From Ignavibacteria bacterium (GTDB taxonomy: Bacteria; Bacteroidota; Ignavibacteria; Kapaibacteriales; UBA2268), in assembly GCA_012518115.1 (NCBI GenBank), contig JAAYTD010000067.1:1-36047 (forward strand): a DNA stretch of 36,047 bases. Direction: 5' to 3'. Shown here one piece after another: positions 33,601 to 36,047 of the stretch. Every line of letters begins with the position of its first letter. The first letter of the stretch is position 1. Below the pieces are notes generated by a model. It was not told the DNA's origin, made no database searches, and worked only from the letters and a program-made list of their open reading frames with translations. The position numbers were made by a program, and so were the translations under genes.

Positions 33601-36047
33601 GAACTAAAACTCAAATCTCACATTCTAGATAATATACCAGTAACTTGTATTGTTGCCGATACAAATGGCGACTATATTTATCATAACCCTTATACTATTG
33701 AAGCTTTTGCTATTCCTGCCATAACTTCTACACCATCATCATATTTTGAAAATCAAGTGTTTGAAGATATAGACAAAAGATATGAAACTTTTCATGAACT
33801 TGGAGTTATTCCCCCTACAAAAGAAAATCTTGCTAAAATAGCAAAAGGGGAAATTAGTTTGATGACTTCTGAGGGTAAAATGAACTGGCTAATGAAAGTT
33901 CGTCATGAAGGTACTAATAATGAAACAAAATACTTTAAAACAGAAGGAGTTATAATAGACGGACTATTTATTCAAACGGGAATCGATATTACTTCCGAAA
34001 TCTTAACCAATGAAAAATTGCAAAAAACAACAGAAGAACTAAAACTTAAATCTCATATTCTAGATAATATACCAGTAACTTGTCTTGTTTCCGATATAAA
34101 TGGCGACTACATTTATTATTCCCCTTATTCTATTAAAGCTTTTGCTATTCCTGCCATAACTTCTACACCATCATCATATTTTGCAGACGAAATATTTAAA
34201 GATATAGACAAAAGATATGAAGTTATAGACGAACTTAACAATGTTATTCCTCCTACAAAAGAAAATCTTGCTAAAATAGCAAAAGGAGAAATTCAATTAC
34301 GTATTTCTGCTGCTGGTAAAATGAACTGGCTAACGAAAATTTGTCATGAAGGTACTAATTACGAACCAAAATACTTTAAGACAGAAGGAACTATAGTAGA
34401 TGAACTATTTATTCAAACAGGAATTGATATTACTCGCGAAATCTTAGCCAATGAAAAATTAGAAAAACTTACAGGACAATTACAACTACAATCTGACATA
34501 TTAGCCCAAATACCTGCAATTTGTATTGTAATGAATAGTAGAACAGGTGGTTTTATTTATACAAACTCCTACACTCTTTCTATTATAGATATCTCAAAAG
34601 AAGAATTAGAAGAATATAATATATTTGATGTTTCAAATAGTAGAAATTTATTAGAGCTATTTGTTGAAAATACAGGATTAGCAACTCAAACTAACGAAAC
34701 TATTACTAGAGAAAAATTAAAACAAAATGTTATATTGGAACATCCAATAACAAAACAATATTTTAGAATAAATAGTGACCTACTTCAAAACGGCGATATA
34801 ATTTCTGTTGGAATTGATATAACTGAACAAGTCTTAGCACAAAAAGAAATAAAAGACAAAAATACTGAGCTAGAAAACATGACACAAGATTTAATAGTAA
34901 AATCAAATATGTTAGACAGCTTAGGAAGTTTATGCTTAGTTTATGACAAAAATGGCGAATGTATATACTGTAATTCTTATACATTAGAAAGTTTTTCTAT
35001 AACTGATGACCAAAAATATTTACTCAATGATATTAATAATATTAATTTACACCATTCTGAAAATGTAAAATATGAAGTTGTGTCGAAAAGTGAACTTCGA
35101 TTTACACAAGAAAATATAAAAAAAGTTCTTAATAACGAAATAACTATAAAAACAATCGAACAAGAAAACTATATCTTAAAAATTAGTAACCATAAAATAA
35201 ATTATGACACTAACTATTTCAAATTACATTCTACAATAAAAGATAATCTGTTTATTCAGTCGGGAACAGATATTACTGACCTTGTGTTAAGCAATAACAA
35301 ATTAGAAGAGTTAACAAAACAATTAGAAGATGCTTTAATTGAAGAACAAGAACTTAATGAACTAAAAACTCGTTTCGTTTCTATGATATCACATGAATAC
35401 AGAACTCCGCTTACTATTATTCTTTCAAGTGTAGCAGTAATTCAACAAGCTATAGAAAATAACCGAGCTGATATGGCTACAAAATTTATAGAAAGAATTG
35501 AAAAAGCAGTTAAAACTATGTCTAACCTAATGGAAGATGTTCTAGCCTTTGGAAAAGCAGAAGCTACAGAAGTTACGAACATTGAGGAAATTAACTTAAC
35601 TACATTTATATCAGATATGATATTAAGTTTAGATTCAGTTTATAAACAATATACTTCTAAAGTAAAATTAGAAGTTATAGGTGAAATACCAATTATTAAA
35701 ACAAATGAAAAATTATTAACTCATATAATACAAAATTTACTTACAAACGCAATAAAATATACTACTAATAGCGAAGATGCTATAATTAAAATTGTTAAAG
35801 AAAATGAAAATATAAGAATAGATGTTATAGATAAAGGTATCGGCATTCCGGAAGAAGATCTAAAACATTTATTCCAAGACTTTTATCGCGCAACTAATGT
35901 CGGAAATATCCAAGGCACAGGACTTGGAATGCGTATCGTAAAAGATAGCGTAAATAAACTTGGGGGTAAAATTACTGTAGAAAGTAAAGTAAATGTTGGT
36001 TCAACGTTTACTGTGGTTTTACCAATTAACACTCCCCCCCCCCCGCA
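30601..36047 (+). CDS. Giant membrane histidine kinase with nine PAS-like modules (3' partial)
   Basis: At least 1815 residues, with no stop between ATG 30601 and the window edge. Order: TM1 (about 20-43), a periplasmic sensor loop (45-180), TM2 (182-206), HAMP (about 205-265), coiled coil, PAS A (307-421), PAS B (432-544), coiled coil (545-595), then seven tandem modules of 130-147 residues (starting near 591, 734, 867, 1005, 1150, 1297 and 1434). Most modules show a PAS-like start (ICIV.D..G..IY.NPYT), a middle KENLAKIAKGEI, an NW..K..HEGTN turn and an end FIQTGIDIT; the second and sixth are the most diverged. A DHp domain has His1598 in MISHEYRTPL. The ATPase domain has N-box NLLTNAIKYT, G1 DKGIGIP and G2 GTGLGMRIVKDSV, so it looks active. 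No receiver domain is seen before the edge. Modules 4 and 5 are near copies. The last residues after GSTFTVVLPIN are a Pro run from an 11-C tract, probably not real. Confidence 0.9.
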   Translation, partial: MAKKKTKKKIRLEDIRKYRWSALFTFIMTIVIAFLLYVLYMYVRHYDEEAFVNSKTDIVKMLSNIVAPLTEEQADQSEFNKLLYNYLDTYSKQNINSTDDIISIYIRTNDQYAFSEQLFHYSNPSYPLNLQLYKIDEKNKGLQREDHLFASITPIYGALGNEVGTITVLFSTDSMEEKASSFINLVMLLATFALLLFMLIVFLLPKLILNPVNSIVKTMQLVQAGNYSARIELDKNGTNRIKSAYEFDFAVEVFNDIASVLETKHRELSSLNNKFYNDVNQQMELFSKEIAKAKKSEENISKEIQAINNIIEYAPFPIIELSSDFIIIRNNNMFSKIFGYENNELIGRNIRTILYDYNTQELQEIFEKSINSTEVYNIKKIKGRKKTGKLMDLEIKLVFISNDIKGRNGFILTINDISETLSMSKKIRENESRYRNLIEGTVTGYIIIQDNFITFANDATLRILGYPSFEDLYVTPLENIINPEDREAFFKKTSTEENEATNLEIEVTCFAGETKTIEGILTTVTIDNIQRKQLSFYDITKRKSTEQKLMNMNEILEQRILERTKSLNNAMQLLRSEIDKKEEIASSLQIKSNILDIIQTVCIVHDQDGKCVYFNKYLETLLGDPKNYHKSIFDPNTNPIELEGIEYEILSDEIFYITQENIAKVAKGEIPLPNADKGYWILKIRNKFTDNETYYYQMQGIVKDGMFIQTGIDITNMVVTNENLKIAKEQIEFQANIIDQISAICFLFNAHTGECTYATPYTANLLGTTSKELLGQGIWKYLDNNPEIKKIRNLINSPDLTTETDLFSNTIFYMHQADKYFNLYIEFLENNNIICFGSDITERILAQNEIEQKNKTLEQLANDLEEKYNILNNSLSLSLVFDETGDVVYYNPYVLEAFALSEQYRPFWPSEIYEMYGKMFEIITENDKFKFTKETMSKIVKGEIPIEKDNWIIKVCHEGTNFKPKYFKTQGVVLDNKFIQTSIDVTDIVLANEKLKKITEELKLKSHILDNIPVTCIVADTNGDYIYHNPYTIEAFAIPAITSTPSSYFENQVFEDIDKRYETFHELGVIPPTKENLAKIAKGEISLMTSEGKMNWLMKVRHEGTNNETKYFKTEGVIIDGLFIQTGIDITSEILTNEKLQKTTEELKLKSHILDNIPVTCLVSDINGDYIYYSPYSIKAFAIPAITSTPSSYFADEIFKDIDKRYEVIDELNNVIPPTKENLAKIAKGEIQLRISAAGKMNWLTKICHEGTNYEPKYFKTEGTIVDELFIQTGIDITREILANEKLEKLTGQLQLQSDILAQIPAICIVMNSRTGGFIYTNSYTLSIIDISKEELEEYNIFDVSNSRNLLELFVENTGLATQTNETITREKLKQNVILEHPITKQYFRINSDLLQNGDIISVGIDITEQVLAQKEIKDKNTELENMTQDLIVKSNMLDSLGSLCLVYDKNGECIYCNSYTLESFSITDDQKYLLNDINNINLHHSENVKYEVVSKSELRFTQENIKKVLNNEITIKTIEQENYILKISNHKINYDTNYFKLHSTIKDNLFIQSGTDITDLVLSNNKLEELTKQLEDALIEEQELNELKTRFVSMISHEYRTPLTIILSSVAVIQQAIENNRADMATKFIERIEKAVKTMSNLMEDVLAFGKAEATEVTNIEEINLTTFISDMILSLDSVYKQYTSKVKLEVIGEIPIIKTNEKLLTHIIQNLLTNAIKYTTNSEDAIIKIVKENENIRIDVIDKGIGIPEEDLKHLFQDFYRATNVGNIQGTGLGMRIVKDSVNKLGGKITVESKVNVGSTFTVVLPINTPPPP
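32371..35331 (+). repeat. Seven tandem PAS-like modules within the giant kinase
   Basis: Modules begin near 32371, 32800, 33199, 33613, 34048, 34489 and 34900. Modules 4 and 5 are 435 bases apart and share a 48-base identical block (33701-33748 and 34136-34183) and a 35-base identical block (33814-33848 and 34252-34286). A one-codon insertion lies between the two blocks in module 5. Module boundaries fall at a recurring ILxNxKL coiled segment and a KS.IL or QS.IL start. Confidence 0.85.

Noticed and set aside
31725-34984. Minus-strand open frames within the giant kinase (31725-31907, 32614-32820, 33119-33540, 34763-34984)
   Set aside because: They lie antisense to an uninterrupted kinase frame and show no domain.
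36034-36044. Phase-variable poly-C tract in the kinase
   Set aside because: It sits at the contig edge after the end of the ATPase domain in an AT-rich genome, which is more simply explained as an artefact; no second tract of this kind was seen.

Overview
The window is about 36 kb of AT-rich, gene-dense chromosome from a Gram-negative bacterium of the Bacteroidota/Chlorobiota (FCB) group. This placement is my inference. It rests on a type IX secretion (T9SS) type A sorting domain at the C-terminus of two neighbouring proteins, a TonB-receptor-like barrel with a carboxypeptidase-regulatory N-domain, a FadL-like outer membrane protein, Lol lipoprotein-sorting genes, and promoters of the TTTG / TAnnTTTG type known from Bacteroidota. 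I cannot name a genus. No rRNA, tRNA, CRISPR array, transposase or phage gene is visible, so this is a core-genome segment.

Layout. Positions 1-2401 hold the tail of one T9SS cargo protein and a complete second one, a gingipain-like (C25) fold whose two catalytic positions both appear to be serine. Positions 2402-3038 are a gene-free block of palindromic repeats. Positions 3039-8110 are a DNA-replication cluster, dciA-like (DUF721), gyrA, gyrB, in that order and closed by a strong terminator. Positions 8165-13104, on the minus strand, hold a possible operon (GT-C glycosyltransferase, thiN, lolA-like, degenerate histidine kinase) followed by a small exported protein. Positions 13105-13615 are a second repeat block that includes a tandem heptamer array. 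Positions 13616-16703 (minus) are tsaC, dnaG, nth. Positions 16753-21641 (minus) are a FadL-like protein with lolD, then a TonB-receptor-like barrel. A UMF1-type MFS transporter (plus) faces rpsO, ribF and ahcY (minus). Next come two exported proteins, each with a terminator, and an LRR protein - coaE - sixA operon (minus). From 30601 to the window end, on the plus strand, runs a giant membrane histidine kinase of at least 1815 residues, open at the right edge.

How the genes fit together. Replication and topology (DciA, GyrA, GyrB, DnaG, Nth), translation (TsaC, RpsO), cofactors (RibF, CoaE, ThiN), methyl-cycle turnover (AhcY) and outer-membrane biogenesis (LolA, LolD, FadL-like, TonB-like) are housekeeping. 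The unusual parts are the giant kinase, built from two ordinary PAS domains plus seven tandem PAS-like modules of which two are recent copies; three proteins with altered key residues (C25-like protein, kinase-like protein, GyrB Asn430); and the nested intergenic repeats. The window ends in an 11-C run that looks like a contig edge.
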